The notes under the pieces: generated by a model | What the model saw: only the letters and a program-made list of their open reading frames with translations | Told to the model about the DNA's origin: nothing | Database searches by the model: none | In this document: piece after piece, positions 1 to 10,107 of the stretch | Numbering within the stretch: the stretch's first letter is position 1 | Layout: every line of letters begins with the position of its first letter | Assembly (NCBI GenBank): GCA_965202745.1 | Contig: CBDBCB010000003.1 | Span: 13,439-77,438 of the forward strand | DNA: 64,000 bases | Direction of reading: 5' to 3' | From: JACKII01 sp965202745 | GTDB lineage: Bacteria; Pseudomonadota; Alphaproteobacteria; Bin95 | Translations under genes and position numbers: made by a program

Positions 1-1
1 G

Positions 2-538
2 TGGCTTAAACGAGCACTTGGGGCGGCACAAAAGCGTGACAGGTCCAAACTGTCGAATTGGGGAGCTGAGAACCGACGTTCAGCGATGCCAGCCGAGCAA
101 CTCTTTCTTGAAGCGGGGATGAACTTCTTGAAACCCGGTGGTTTTATGGGCATCGTTCTACCCGATGGGATACTCACAAACTCAGGCCTCGCTTTCATTC
201 GAGACTGGCTTATTCGACGCTCAAAGATCGTGGCATCAATTGCATTGCCAAAAGAGACCTTTGGTCGCAACGGCGGCGTCAACAACCCGAGTGTGCTAAT
301 AGTTCAGAAATTTACTCATGAAGAATATCTGAATTCAGAAAAGAACATCATCGACACAAGCGGCAAAGCGTTTATGTGCGCCCCAGCTACATCGGGCATC
401 GATAAGCGCGGGAACCCCGTTTTCTTACGGCATCCCAATGGTCAGTTTATTCTGGATAAGGATGGAGAGCGTGTTGCCGATGATCAGATAGCTATGGTTC
501 CCGTGGCATATGAAACTTGGCGGTCGGCGGCTAGTTAA
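2..538 (+). CDS. N-6 DNA methyltransferase (type I HsdM-like), 3' part
   Basis: The reading frame is open to the left edge of the window, so only the last ~178 codons are present. Around fragment residues 40-56 is the stretch FLKPGGFMGIVLPDGIL, typical of the region after the NPPF catalytic motif in type I restriction-modification M subunits, which methylate adenine in the recognition sequence. The catalytic NPPF/Y and SAM-binding motifs would lie left of the window and cannot be checked. The C-terminus (VAYETWRSAAS) resembles the normal family end, so the stop at 536-538 is probably genuine. No specificity (HsdS) gene follows: the next gene is katG on the opposite strand. It could instead be a methylase of another defence system. 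Confidence 0.75.
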   Translation, partial: WLKRALGAAQKRDRSKLSNWGAENRRSAMPAEQLFLEAGMNFLKPGGFMGIVLPDGILTNSGLAFIRDWLIRRSKIVASIALPKETFGRNGGVNNPSVLIVQKFTHEEYLNSEKNIIDTSGKAFMCAPATSGIDKRGNPVFLRHPNGQFILDKDGERVADDQIAMVPVAYETWRSAAS

Positions 539-550
539 GTATATAGGCCC

Positions 551-585
551 CAAAAAAAGGGACGGGAGTTTTCGCTCCCGCCCTC
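551..585 (-). terminator. Rho-independent terminator of katG
   Basis: Read on the minus strand, a GC-rich stem (GGGCGGGAG / CTCCCGTCCC, loop CGAAAA) is followed directly by a run of T residues, ~26 bases after the katG stop. It lies between two converging genes and could also slow transcription of the methyltransferase gene from the other side. Confidence 0.8.
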
Positions 586-610
586 GCACTTTTGCCTTTC
601 AGGCCAGCAG

Positions 611-2774
611 TTATGCCAGATCGAACCGGTCGGCGTTCATGACCTTGGTCCAGGCCGCCACAAAGTCGCGCACGAACTTTCCGGCATTATCGTCCTGGGC
701 ATAGACCTCCGCATACGAGCGCAGGATGGAGTTCGAGCCGAACACCAAGTCTACGCGGGTCGCGCTCCACTTCGCCTTGCCGGACTTACGGTCGATCACC
801 TCATAAAGGTTCTCGCCCGCGAGCTGCCACTTGTAGGCCATGTCGGTCAGGTTGACGAAGAAGTCCGTCGTCAGCGTGCCTTCACGGTCCGTGAACACGC
901 CGTGTTTGCTGCCGCCATGATTGGTACCCAGTACGCGCATGCCGCCTAGCAATACCGTCATCTCCGCCGCCGTCAGGCCCATAAGTTGGGTGCGGTCCAG
1001 CAGCATTTCTTCTGGGCTCGGTGCATAGTCAGCCTTCAGCCAGTTGCGGAAGCCGTCATGAACCGGCTCCAGCGGCGCAAAGCTGTCAGCATCCGTCTGC
1101 GCCTCACTCGCGTCGCCGCGGCCTGGGCTGAAGGGCACGCTCACGTCAACGCCCGCGGCCTTCGCCGCCTGCTCGACACCCACATTGCCCGCCAGCACGA
1201 TCACGTCGGCGATGCTGGCACCGGTCTCCGCCGCAATTGGCTCCAACTTGGCGAGTACCTTGGCCAGCCGCGCCGGCTCGTTACCCGCCCAATTCTTCAT
1301 GGGGGCAAGCCGGATGCGTGCACCATTCGCGCCACCGCGCATATCGGAGGCGCGGAAGGTCCGGGCGCTGTCCCAGGCGGTAGCGACCATGTCGGCAACC
1401 GACAGGCCGCTGGCCGCGATCTTCGCCTTCACCGCCGCCACGTCATAGCCGGTCGAGCCCGTCGGCACCGGATCCTGCCAGATCAGCTCCTCATCCGGCA
1501 CTTCCGGGCCCAGATAGCGGACCTTCGACCCCATGTCGCGGTGGGTCAGCTTGAACCATGCGCGGGCGAAGACATCGTCGAAATAAGCCGGATCCTTGGC
1601 AAAGCGCTCGGAAATCTTGGCATATTCCGGATCGACCTTCAGCGCCATGTCGGCATCGGTCATCATCGGCATGCAGAGGATGGAAGGGTCTTCCACGTCC
1701 GCCGGCATGTCCTCTTCCTTGATGGACACTGGCTTCCACTGGTTAGCGCCTGCCGGGCTCTTGGTCAGTTCCCATTCGTGGTTCAGCAGCATATCGAAAT
1801 AGCCATTGTCCCACTTGGTCGGGTTGGTGGTCCACGCGCCCTCGACGCCGCTGGTGACGGTGTCACGGCCAATGCCGCGCTCACCCTTCTTGATCCAGCC
1901 GAGGCCCCTGCTCCTCTACGGGAGCCGCCTCCGGATCGGGACCAACCTTGGCGGCGTCGCCATTGCCGTGTGCCTTGCCGACCGTGTGGCCGCCCGCGGT
2001 CAACGCCACCGTCTCCTCGTCATCCATCGCCATGCGGGCGAAGGTGACGCGCATGTCCTGGGCCGTTTTCAGCGGGTCGGGCTGGCCGTTCACACCTTCC
2101 GGGTTCACGTAGATCAGGCCCATCTGCACCGCCGCGAGCGGGTTCTCCAACGTCGCGCGGTCGTCGCCGTCATAGCGGGAGGAGCCGAGCCAATCCTTCT
2201 CTGTGCCCCAGTAGATGTCTTTCTCTGGGTGCCAGACGTCCGGGCGGCCATAAGCAAAGCCGAACGTCTTGAAGCCCATGGACTCGTAGGCGACGTTACC
2301 CGCAAGGATGAACAGGTCGGCCCAGCTGATTTTATTGCCGTACTTTTTCTTGATCGGCCAGAGCAGGCGGCGCGCCTTGTCCAGGTTGCCGTTGTCCGGC
2401 CAAGAGTTGAGCGGGGCAAACCGCTGGTTGCCAGTATTCGCACCACCACGGCCGTCCGCGATGCGGTAAGTACCCGCCGCGTGCCACGCCATGCGGATCA
2501 TCAGACCGCCATAGTGACCCCAGTCCGCCGGCCACCAGTCTTGGCTCTCAGTCATCAGGGCTGTCAGGTCTTTTTTCAACGCAGCATGGTCAAGCGTCTT
2601 CACCGCTTCCCGGTAGTCGAAACCCGGGTCCATCGGATCGGTCTTGTCATCGTGCTGATGCAGAATGTCGAGGTTCAGCGCATTCGGCCACCAATCCATG
2701 ATGGAGGAGCCGGTCGAAGTCTGGCCGCCATGCACGAAGGGGCATTTGCCGCCGGTTTGGGTGCTGTCATTCAC
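611..2774 (-). pseudogene. katG: Catalase-peroxidase KatG, frameshifted
   Basis: Bifunctional haem catalase-peroxidase that breaks down hydrogen peroxide. The N-terminal half carries the distal site Arg-Trp-His (residues ~94, 97, 98 in IRMAWHAAGTYR) and the proximal-His motif TAGGHTVGKAHG (~260). The second half continues at NHEWELTKSPAGANQWKPV in another frame and runs to a normal C-terminus. A run of four C at 1905-1908 (GGGG on the coding strand) where the family sequence EEQGLGWIKKG needs GGG shifts the frame, so a sequencing error is possible. The chosen GTG start at 2774 has GGAGA eight bases upstream. If real, the shift truncates the protein before the C-terminal domain. Confidence 0.9.
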
Positions 2775-2854
2775 TATTCCATCTCCTAAATTTGGATCGG
2801 CCACGAGCACAGGCACCCGACACTGGCACTGCAATCGTTTGCCACCTGCCTACT

Positions 2855-2866
2855 CCCCATATGGGG
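2855..2866. promoter_or_regulatory. Palindrome upstream of katG (candidate operator)
   Basis: CCCCATATGGGG is a perfect 12-bp palindrome about 80 bp upstream of the katG start. A degenerate second copy (TACTCATATAGGGAG) follows at ~2873-2887. Paired copies in a promoter-sized gap suggest a repressor or redox-sensor site. The regulator is unknown. Confidence 0.4.
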
Positions 2867-2945
2867 ACTGATTACTCATATAGGGAGCGTTACATAAATT
2901 AGAATTATTCTAAAGTGTAAAACGTGAGAAAATTTTGAACATCCA

Positions 2946-3263
2946 TTGCTACCGGGTCCGGTGCTTGCCGGGTCAGACAGGGAGGTTCAGGTCATCATTC
3001 AACGGGTCGAACATGAACCGCATGTTCATTTGGAGGCAGAAACAGACGAAAAAGAGGCAGAGGCACAGCGCCTTATCGCGTTGGGCGCGAAACCGGTCGG
3101 TAAAGTGAAAGGCCGGCACATTCCGGAAGCGCCGACCGGGCACCGCTTCTGCCTGATCGGACCCGACAGGGACGCTTCCAGCGCACGGCTGAGCGTTGGC
3201 GCGCTTCCACGTAGGGGGTACGATCACGCTAGAAGAATGGCCGATTACCCGCTAGTTTCGTGA
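2946..3263 (+). pseudogene. VOC/glyoxalase-like protein, 3' fragment
   Basis: The first ~75 residues match the C-terminal half of a glyoxalase-like (VOC superfamily) protein: VHLEAETDEKEAEAQRLIALGA followed by EAPTGHRFCLIGP, the last beta-strands of that fold. The N-terminal half (~60 residues) is missing. Upstream sequence is the katG promoter region, and no credible start or ribosome site precedes the fragment. After GPDRD the protein no longer looks like the family. It is best read as the remnant of a deleted gene. Family assignment is from motif memory only. Confidence 0.5.
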
Positions 3264-3300
3264 TCAATTCTGACGTGCTGCCAGGAAAGTCCGCCTCACC

Positions 3301-3783
3301 ATGAACCATGACACCTATACCGACGCCTACCTGAAAGTCGTCCTCGACAGCACCAAGACCATCGCTATGGTAGGCGCATCGCCGAACTGGAACCGGCCGA
3401 GCTACTTCGTAATGAAGTATCTCCAAGTGAAAGGCTTTAAGGTGTACCCCGTCAATCCGCGGGCCGTGGGGGAGGAAATCCTGGGTGAGAAGGTCTATGC
3501 CAGCCTGGATGATTTGCCGGAAACCGTAGACATGGTCAACATTTTCCGGGCATCCGAAGCTGCCGGAGCGGTTGCCGACGACGCGGCAAAACACGGTGCC
3601 AAATCCGTCTGGATGCAGTTGACCGTACGCAATGACGAAGCCACCGAACGGGCGGAAGCGGCAGGTCTAAGCGTAGTGATGAACCGCTGCCCCAAGATCG
3701 AATATGCCCGGCTCTGCGGCGAGCTTTCATGGGGTGGGTTCAACTCCGGCGTGATCACATCAAAGCGGCGCAAAATCGCCTGA
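3301..3783 (+). CDS. CoA-binding domain protein (YccU-like)
   Basis: A 160-residue protein of the stand-alone CoA-binding (succinyl-CoA-ligase-like Rossmann) family. IAMVGASPNWNRPSYFVMKY at ~21-40 is the nucleotide-binding start of the fold. VYPVNPRAVGEEILGEKVYASLDDLP and CPKIEYARL near the end are typical of the family. The length is normal and the frame intact. No exact reaction is known; members are presumed to bind CoA or acyl-CoA. It stands alone between a VOC remnant and an AT-rich stretch. Confidence 0.85.
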   Translation: MNHDTYTDAYLKVVLDSTKTIAMVGASPNWNRPSYFVMKYLQVKGFKVYPVNPRAVGEEILGEKVYASLDDLPETVDMVNIFRASEAAGAVADDAAKHGAKSVWMQLTVRNDEATERAEAAGLSVVMNRCPKIEYARLCGELSWGGFNSGVITSKRRKIA

Positions 3784-3816
3784 TCTGCCGGGCGGTCCAA
3801 TCGGGACAAGACCGGC

Positions 3817-4137
3817 CTACTCTTCAATTTCGCGATAATTTATCCGGCACGCCACATCCATGCGAGCCAGGGCCTGGACCAGTCGCGCACGCAGCGTGAA
3901 TCTTTCCGCTGAACCAATATTTCCCCTTAACCAGCCCGTTATTTCGCCCGCTATTTTCCGAACGAATAGTCCAGATCCTGACCCATTTGCCCCCGGTGAA
4001 TCTGCTCGAAATCTAAGAATTTGAGCATCATACTTGGCTAATTGATCACGCAAGCGATTCATATAGATCGGCGGTGCTATAAATAACGGGAAGAACAAAT
4101 TACTGACCAAAATTACAACAACGTTCGAGAGAAACAC
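3817..4137 (-). CDS. Small hypothetical protein with N-terminal membrane segment
   Basis: A 106-codon frame whose first ~25 residues are strongly hydrophobic (FLSNVVVILVSNLFFPLFIA), followed by a basic, soluble stretch. I do not recognise the family. A shorter start at 4062 (MNRLRDQLAKY) would remove the membrane segment. Local base composition is much more AT-rich than the neighbours, which suggests foreign or non-coding origin. No convincing ribosome site was found. Confidence 0.3.
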   Translation of the reverse strand: MFLSNVVVILVSNLFFPLFIAPPIYMNRLRDQLAKYDAQILRFRADSPGANGSGSGLFVRKIAGEITGWLRGNIGSAERFTLRARLVQALARMDVACRINYREIEE

Positions 4138-4347
4138 TTACGCACATATACACCGTCGATAGAAAAATGGTGGAATCTAAATTTTTTGCTCAAACAACGG
4201 TATTAAATTATATATGTGCACGCAAGTGTTTATTTTTGCACGGTTTTTGGGCTTAATTACTTTGATATTATTCAATTGACTTACAATGCTATGATATGCA
4301 TCCTATATTTAGATGCAACTTCGCATCGGAATATAGAGGGCAATACA
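4138..4347. other. AT-rich intergenic stretch
   Basis: About 210 bp, markedly AT-rich compared with the rest of the window. It probably holds the promoter of the RTX-like gene that follows (5'-AGAGGGCAAT just before its ATG at 4348). No other structure was seen. Confidence 0.4.
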
Positions 4348-5206
4348 ATGGCCAAAATCGTAGGCGGCTTTAACGACGACATTCTTGAAGGCACTCAGAA
4401 CAACGATACCATTCTGATGCACTGGGGATACGACATCGCCCAGGGCGGCGGCGGTGGCGACAAATTCATTAGTGGATGGACGCTACGTCAATGACGGCGG
4501 CAGCTACCGGATCCGGGGTCTGGACTTCAGCGAAGGTGATACGTAACCTTCCGTCTGTTCGACGAAGAATCGTTTAGCAATACCGTTGACTCATCAAATC
4601 ATCTGCGAATTCTGGGCAAGGCGCATAACGGTGCCATCTTCAACAGCCTGGAAGATATAAGAGAGGCCCATCTCGCTGGCGCAATAACCGCCACCGCATC
4701 CGGCCAACACGATACGTCGCTGTCAATGAACGTGGACGGCAAGGACATTACCTTGCTGCTTCACGGCGTAAAATTCCAAAAGCTCGGTTTGCCGCTGGAC
4801 ACAAACGACGATCTTTCGCCCGGCGGCGACACACTGATCGGCAGTGTCGACAGTGACGACCTCCGCGGGTGGGGCGGCAACGACACTATCTTCATGCGCT
4901 ACGGCGATGACACCGTAATCGGCGGCGATGATGCTGATCAGTTCATCTTCGACGGCCGCTATTTGAATGATGGCGATAACCATACGATCCAGGATCTGGA
5001 TTTCTCCGAGGGCGATAGTCTGCTGTTCCGTTTTACCCAGCCTGGTCCCTACGACCAGACCTTTGAACTTTTCAGCGAAGCAGATATCGCCGACGCCGAC
5101 GCGAACGGTCTCCGCTACCGGCAATACCAATGGCGGTACAGACCTGACCCTGGACATTGGTGGCAACACGATGATCATCACACTCGATGACATCGTCCTG
5201 ATCTGA
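4348..5206 (+). pseudogene. RTX-like calcium-binding repeat protein, at least three frameshifts
   Basis: Glycine/aspartate-rich repeats such as GWGGNDTIFMRYGDDTVIGG and NNDTILMHWGYDIAQGG are of the RTX (haemolysin-type calcium-binding) kind found in secreted proteins. The gene holds two similar units, each with an (F)DGRY-N-DG...LDFSEGD block (first ~4470-4540, second ~4945-5030). The frame breaks at ~4472 (one extra base), ~4541 (one missing base, creating TAA) and ~5115 (shift to the frame ending TLDDIVLI). With all three corrected, one ~285-residue protein results. No secretion genes lie nearby. Three lesions in 860 bp argue for a true pseudogene. Confidence 0.75.
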
Positions 5207-5268
5207 GCCAAATTCCTATGCCAGGCAATGGATCGCAGGACAGTCTTGCGATCCATTGCTCTGTGCAT

Positions 5269-6453
5269 CTACCCAAACGCCCGCTCCATCTCTCGGCGGA
5301 AGGCGATGGTTGGGTCGTCGGCGTTAAAGTTCACATCGTTCCAGGAAATCAACTCACCCTGGGAAATATCGCGCTTCAGCTTCATGCCATGCGCGAGGCC
5401 GATGGGCAGGCCACCCATGGCGAGCGAGTCCGCGGCGGGCATCAGCTTGCCCCAGACAGTATAGCCCCCCTCCCCCGTCAAGCTCCGTGCCGGCTTTCAT
5501 GTCAAACTTGGCCGTCGCGACCACGTCGCCGCGGAACGCCTCGGCACAGCCGGTGGGCTCGCCACGCAAGGCAGCGCGCGCAACTGAAATGCCAAGCTCC
5601 AACCCGATCAGGTGGTAGGGCCGCCAGAGCGAGGCGTAACGGCCGCTCGCATCGGTCAGCACGCCGTATTGGCCGAAGCACTCCTTCACATAGTCCGTCC
5701 CGCCATCGAACGTGACATAGACGCCCCAGCGCAGATCATCACCCAGGGGTGATCCGTCCCGCGCCTCACTGGCAACAACCTCCACCATGCCGCGGCCTTC
5801 CAGCAGGCCGCCGTCTTCCGCCGGTATCAGCTTTTGCGCGAACTGGTTGAAGCCCACCGCAGGAAAGGCCAGGCCGTTCTTCGGCGGGTTCAGGCTACAC
5901 GCATTGGCGACCGCCGCCATCTCGATGCCGGACTTGGTGCCATCCAGAAAGCTGTTGAACATCTGCGGGTTCAGGTTGCCCGACTGCGCGTCAGCGGCGC
6001 TCAGGCCGTAATGGTCCCAGACGGTAGCCGGGGTCAATTGATGGAAGCGCGGCTGGTAGCGCGTTCCCTTGCCTGCCGCGATCACCTCCAAGCCGATAGC
6101 GCGGGCCCAGTCCACCTGCTCCGCAATCAGGGCCGGCTGGTCGCCATAAGCCATGGAGTAGACCACACCTGCCGCTTTCGCCTTCCTGGCCAACAGCGGC
6201 CCGGCCAGCACGTCGGCCTCCACGTTCACCATGACCATGTGGCGGCCATGCGCGATGGCGGCGAGCACGTGCCGGATACCGGCCGACGGGCTGCCGGTCG
6301 AGTCTACCACCACATCCAGGCCATCGGCTGCAAGCCCGGCTTCCGGTAGGCATGAGACAGGAACATAGAGCCGAACTTGCCCGCCCCGATCACACCGACA
6401 CGGACAGGGTTGCCAGCTTCAGCGCGGGCGGCGAGGAGGCGGTAGAGGTTCAT
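5269..6453 (-). pseudogene. NAD-binding oxidoreductase with SAF domain, deleted and frameshifted
   Basis: The N-terminus (RVGVIGAGKFGSMFL) is a Rossmann NAD(P)-binding start. The middle (VVVDSTGSP, VNVEADVLAGP, YSMAYGDQPALI) and the end (LKRDISQGELISWNDV, SAF-like) fit the homoserine-dehydrogenase-like/SAF family of unknown substrate. Two lesions are visible. After residue ~45 (AYRKPGLQP) an internal segment of roughly 60-70 residues is missing and the frame shifts into DGLDVVVDSTG. Near 5467-5476 an extra G in a G-run shifts the frame again before GGYTVWGKLMPAADSLAMGG. The start at 6453 is the ATG of MNLYRLLAARAEAG. It is not expected to make an active enzyme. Confidence 0.75.
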
Positions 6454-6541
6454 GGAAGGGCAGCTCCGTTTGCAAATGGTGCCTGCGTATGTAGTGGCAC
6501 CAGCATCCGGCGGGCAAGGGTTTTAAAACGCAGCGGGGCGT

Positions 6542-9174
6542 GTGCTATATATTCGAAAAACTATGGATTTCCAGCCCAAACGGCTGGCCGAAAAGGAGAA
6601 GCGACTCGTGGAAACACTCCTAAAGCGGATTGCCGAGCGGGCATCAGAGATACCCTGCGCTCTGGCCATAGAGGAAGACGGGTTTCAGCTGACTTGGCGC
6701 GAATTTGACCAGATCAGCGATCAAATCGCCCGTGGACTGTCAGCAAATGGCGCACAACCGCGCCAGGTTGTGTGCTATCTGGGTACCTCGATCCTCCGGC
6801 GGGTACTGGTGCTTGTTGCGACATTGAAATCCAACATGCCGTTGGTCGTCCTTAACCCGCGCGATCCGCCAAAAGCCGTCGCAGCAATCGCCTATCACGC
6901 GGGTGCATCACACTTTATTACCGGCTCGCCTGGCTTGGAAGCCACGATCAACGCCATTGGACTCAAGCCGCTCGATATATCGGACATTCCGAAACCGACC
7001 GGTGTTCCGTTCGAGCCGGCGGCAGCGGAACCTGCCGATACCGCCTACTCCATGTACACATCTGGCTCCAGCGGACAGCCGAAGGGCGTGCCGACCACCC
7101 GGCGGATAGCAATGCATGGCGCTTTTCTAGAATCAAAGGCAGGCGGCGTGTATCGCGGTGACCGGATCAGCCTGTTAGGGCAAGTCTGGTTCAGCTACAT
7201 CATTTCGGGCCTCTTTTGGGGTGCCGAACTGTATTGCTACGACTTTGCCGGGCGGGGCGCTGCCGGTATTCCAGATTGGATGCGGCAGAGGCGGATCACC
7301 TATTCAGACAGTTATCCAGCAATGTTGCGTGCCGTGATGAATGCCGCGGATGCGCCTGTTGAGAGCCTGCGGGCCTTTCTGACCAACGGCGAACCCATTC
7401 TGAAAGACGATATCGAAAACTTCGAGTGGGTATTTTCCGGCGCTGACTTGGCTGTGTGCTACGGCTTCTCTGAATATGTTCTGATTTGCCGTTATCTTCA
7501 CCGGCACGGTGCGCCATTTCCCTATGCTGCCGCGCCGCTCGGCGAGCCGATTGAGCCAGAGTACTTCCACCTTCTAGGGCCTGACGGCCAACCAGTGCCG
7601 CAAGGTGAACCCGGCGAGGCGGTCATGATCTCGCCAATGACAATTCAGGGCTATCACAATGACCCTGAACGCTCATCAGCTGTATTCCCGCTCGATTCGA
7701 AAACCGGTTTGCGGCGCTACCACACCGGGGACTTTTCCTATTCGGATGCTGCCGGAAAGCTCCGCTCGACAGGGCGCGCAGACGACCAGATCAAAATTCG
7801 CGGCTACACGCTGCGCACATCTGATTTAGAGCAGGAAATCATGGGCGTACCGGGCGTCCGCCGGGTTTCGGATGCTGCCGGAAAGCTCCGCTCGACAGGG
7901 CGCGCAGACGACCAGATCAAAATTCGCGGCTACACGCTGCGCACATCTGATTTAGAGCAGGAAATCATGGGCGTACCGGGCGTCCGCCGGGTTATCGTGA
8001 CCGGATTTTCCGGCCCGCGCGGCATCCAGCGACTTGCCTGCCATTTCGAAGTGGAAGGCGAGCCTGCACCAACGGGAGAAATCATACGCGCCTATCTTCG
8101 GACGCGGGTGCCCGGATTTTACATCCGGCACGAACGCCTGCCCACCACGGCCACCGGCAAGATATTGCGCCATGCCTTACCAAATCCCTTGGACGGGCAT
8201 GCCCTGCCGGAGGCTTCAAAAGTATGGAGCAGTCCGGCGGAGGAAACGGTTGCCGGTATTTGGCGGGATATATTCGGCCATGGGGATTTTGGCCGGTCGG
8301 ACGACTTCTTCGACATCGACGGGGATTCGCTTCAGGCCATGTCCATGCTGATCGCTATCGAGCAGCGCTTCCGCGTCCGTATTCCCCTGGAGACCCTAAT
8401 TCTGGAAGGGGCGGCCGTGGATAGCCTTGCGGGCACAATAGATGGCCTTGCGGCGCGGGCAGGCGCGGTTGAACCGGTCCGCATGAACAGCGGCGGCCCC
8501 GGCGGTCCGCTTTATGCACTGCACGTGATTGGCGGTCATCTCTCGGATTATCTGGAACTAGCGCATGCGTTCTCCGGCGTGCGCCCGGTTCAGGGAATTG
8601 GAGCAACGCTGGATTTAGCAGATAACGCGGCAATCAGTTTGATCGCTGGCCGGGCAGCAGCAATGCTCGAAGCCAATGGAGGACCAGCGCCAATCAGCCT
8701 GTTCGGTTTCAGCGCAGGCGCGGCGTTCGCCCTGGAAACCGCACGCGCGCTCGTCGAACGGGGTATGCCGCCGCCCTCGTTAATCATGCTGGACGCCAAT
8801 TGCGCCTGGCTGGACAAGCTCCGCTAGCTGCGCTTCGCATGGCGGGCGGTGAAGAGCGATGACACCGCGCTAGGTGGAGAGCGGCTGGCAGGTCAACTCG
8901 CCCGCATGACCAGCCACCAGACACCCCCGCGCAATCTGGATGAAGCCCACCTGCGCGTCTTGCTCGACCACCGGCCGGACCCGCTTCACCTGCCAAGAAG
9001 CCTGCTGGTCCTCGACGAAAACGGTCAGGTAACACCGGCCGAAACCGCCGAGTGGCGACGCCTGCTCGGCCCGGTCTTGAATTGATGACCGTTCCGGGCG
9101 ATCATATGAGCATGCTGCGCGCACCGCATGTGGGCGGCTTGGCACAAAAAATCGAGGACTGGCTGCGGGCTTAA
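6542..9174 (+). pseudogene. NRPS-like A-T-TE enzyme with tandem duplication, nonsense codon and frameshift
   Basis: A single-module, condensation-free synthetase. The adenylation domain has YTSGSSGQPKG (~172), YHTGD (~393), RADDQIKIRGY (~412) and TGKILR (~538). The carrier domain has DDFFDIDGDSLQ (Ser ~595 for phosphopantetheine). The thioesterase has GFSAGA (~721). A 126-bp segment holding the RADDQIKIRGY motif is duplicated exactly and in frame. A TAG at 8825-8827 interrupts the thioesterase, whose frame continues (LRFAWRAV) to 9085. A frameshift near 9083 is then needed to reach the usual end (VPGDHMSMLRAPHV) at 9174. The GTG start at 6542 is uncertain; ATG 6563 is an alternative. The product is unknown. 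Confidence 0.8.
7741..7992 (+). repeat. Perfect 126-bp in-frame tandem duplication inside the adenylation domain
   Basis: Two adjacent identical copies (7741-7866 and 7867-7992), each encoding 42 residues from SDAAGKLRSTGRADDQ to GVPGVRRV. The duplication repeats the A8 hinge motif region. No base differs between copies, so it is very recent or an assembly artefact. Confidence 0.95.
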
Positions 9175-9186
9175 GGCCCGCAGGTG

Positions 9187-10002
9187 TTACTTCCCGGTGA
9201 TCTTCAGCAGGGCTTCCATGTCCTTTGCGTCATGGTTCGGCAGCACGAAGATCGCATCGTCATAGCCCAGGTCCTTGATCCGGGCGAAACGCTCGCGGGC
9301 GGTCTCCGGATCGCAGCGCAGGTTGAAGGGCGTATCGGGCGTCAATTCCTGGGTGGGCGCGGACAGGTCCACCTGAATATTGGTGACGATGGCCCGCTTG
9401 CCACCCAGCTCGCGGAAGCGGACGATGCCCTCCTGCAACTTGCCTAAAGTGGACTTGGCGCCGGAAGCGATCCAGCCATCGAACTCCTGTGCCGCGCGCG
9501 GGATCCAGGTCTTGCCCGCCCAGGAGCCGATCAGGATCGGCGGTCCGCCCTTGGCAGACTCCCACGGAAAGATGGTGTGGCCGTTCACCGGCTCGTCCCG
9601 CCAGACCTTCTGCATGATCGGCAGGGCGTCGTTCAATTCCTGCATGCGGGTCATGAAGTCCAGGCCGGAAAAGTCAAAGTCCAGCTTGGTCGAACCAGCG
9701 CCAACACCGAACGCCATCCGCCCTTCGGTCAGGTGATGGGCGGTCAGGACACTGTGCGCGAGCGCCACCGGGCGGCGCAATGGGACCTGCATGATGCAGG
9801 TTCCGACTTCGATCCGCTCTGTGACGCTGGCCGCCAGGGTCAGCGCGATTAGCGGGTCCGGGTGGATATGGCCACGACCCAATGCGTCGAAGAACCAAAG
9901 CCCGTCAAAGCCTGCGCCTTCTGCAGCCTTCGCCCCCTGAACCAGAGAGGAGCGGATCATATTTTGAGCTTCAGCGCCTAGAAAGGCGACACCAATACGC
10001 AC
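9187..10002 (-). CDS. LLM-class flavin-dependent oxidoreductase
   Basis: A 271-residue luciferase-like monooxygenase-fold protein. Supporting stretches are MRIGVAFLGAEAQNMI at the start, FFDALGRGHIHPDPLIAL, RIEVGTCIMQVPLRRPVALAHSVLT and LTEGRMAFGVGAGS. Members use FMN or F420. Because an F420-chromophore gene lies in the same window, F420 use is possible, but the sequence does not settle it. It starts with GTG at 10002, preceded by AAGGA. It converges on the broken NRPS-like gene (stops 12 bp apart). The frame is intact. Confidence 0.85.
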   Translation of the reverse strand: MRIGVAFLGAEAQNMIRSSLVQGAKAAEGAGFDGLWFFDALGRGHIHPDPLIALTLAASVTERIEVGTCIMQVPLRRPVALAHSVLTAHHLTEGRMAFGVGAGSTKLDFDFSGLDFMTRMQELNDALPIMQKVWRDEPVNGHTIFPWESAKGGPPILIGSWAGKTWIPRAAQEFDGWIASGAKSTLGKLQEGIVRFRELGGKRAIVTNIQVDLSAPTQELTPDTPFNLRCDPETARERFARIKDLGYDDAIFVLPNHDAKDMEALLKITGK

Positions 10003-10030
10003 GATAATTGATCCTTTGATTTATTGGTCT

Positions 10031-10107
10031 GATCGAAACGCTTGCATCCGCAAGCGCTTCGTGAATCAGCCCACTCTTTTACTATATTGGTGGTTCGATG
10101 GAAACGG
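10031..10107 (+). repeat. Dispersed hairpin element, copy A (partial)
   Basis: It contains GATCGAAACGCTTGCATCCG, CAAGCGCTTCGTGAATCAGC and TTGGTGGTTCGATGGAAACG, shared with copy B (15262-15395, reversed) and partly with copy C (50464-50543). The second hairpin arm is absent. It overlaps the last codons of the nitroreductase gene. Confidence 0.75.

Noticed and set aside
1905..1908. KatG as two separate functional genes
   Set aside because: The second frame has no credible start and the two parts align to one catalase-peroxidase with a one-base difference in a homopolymer.
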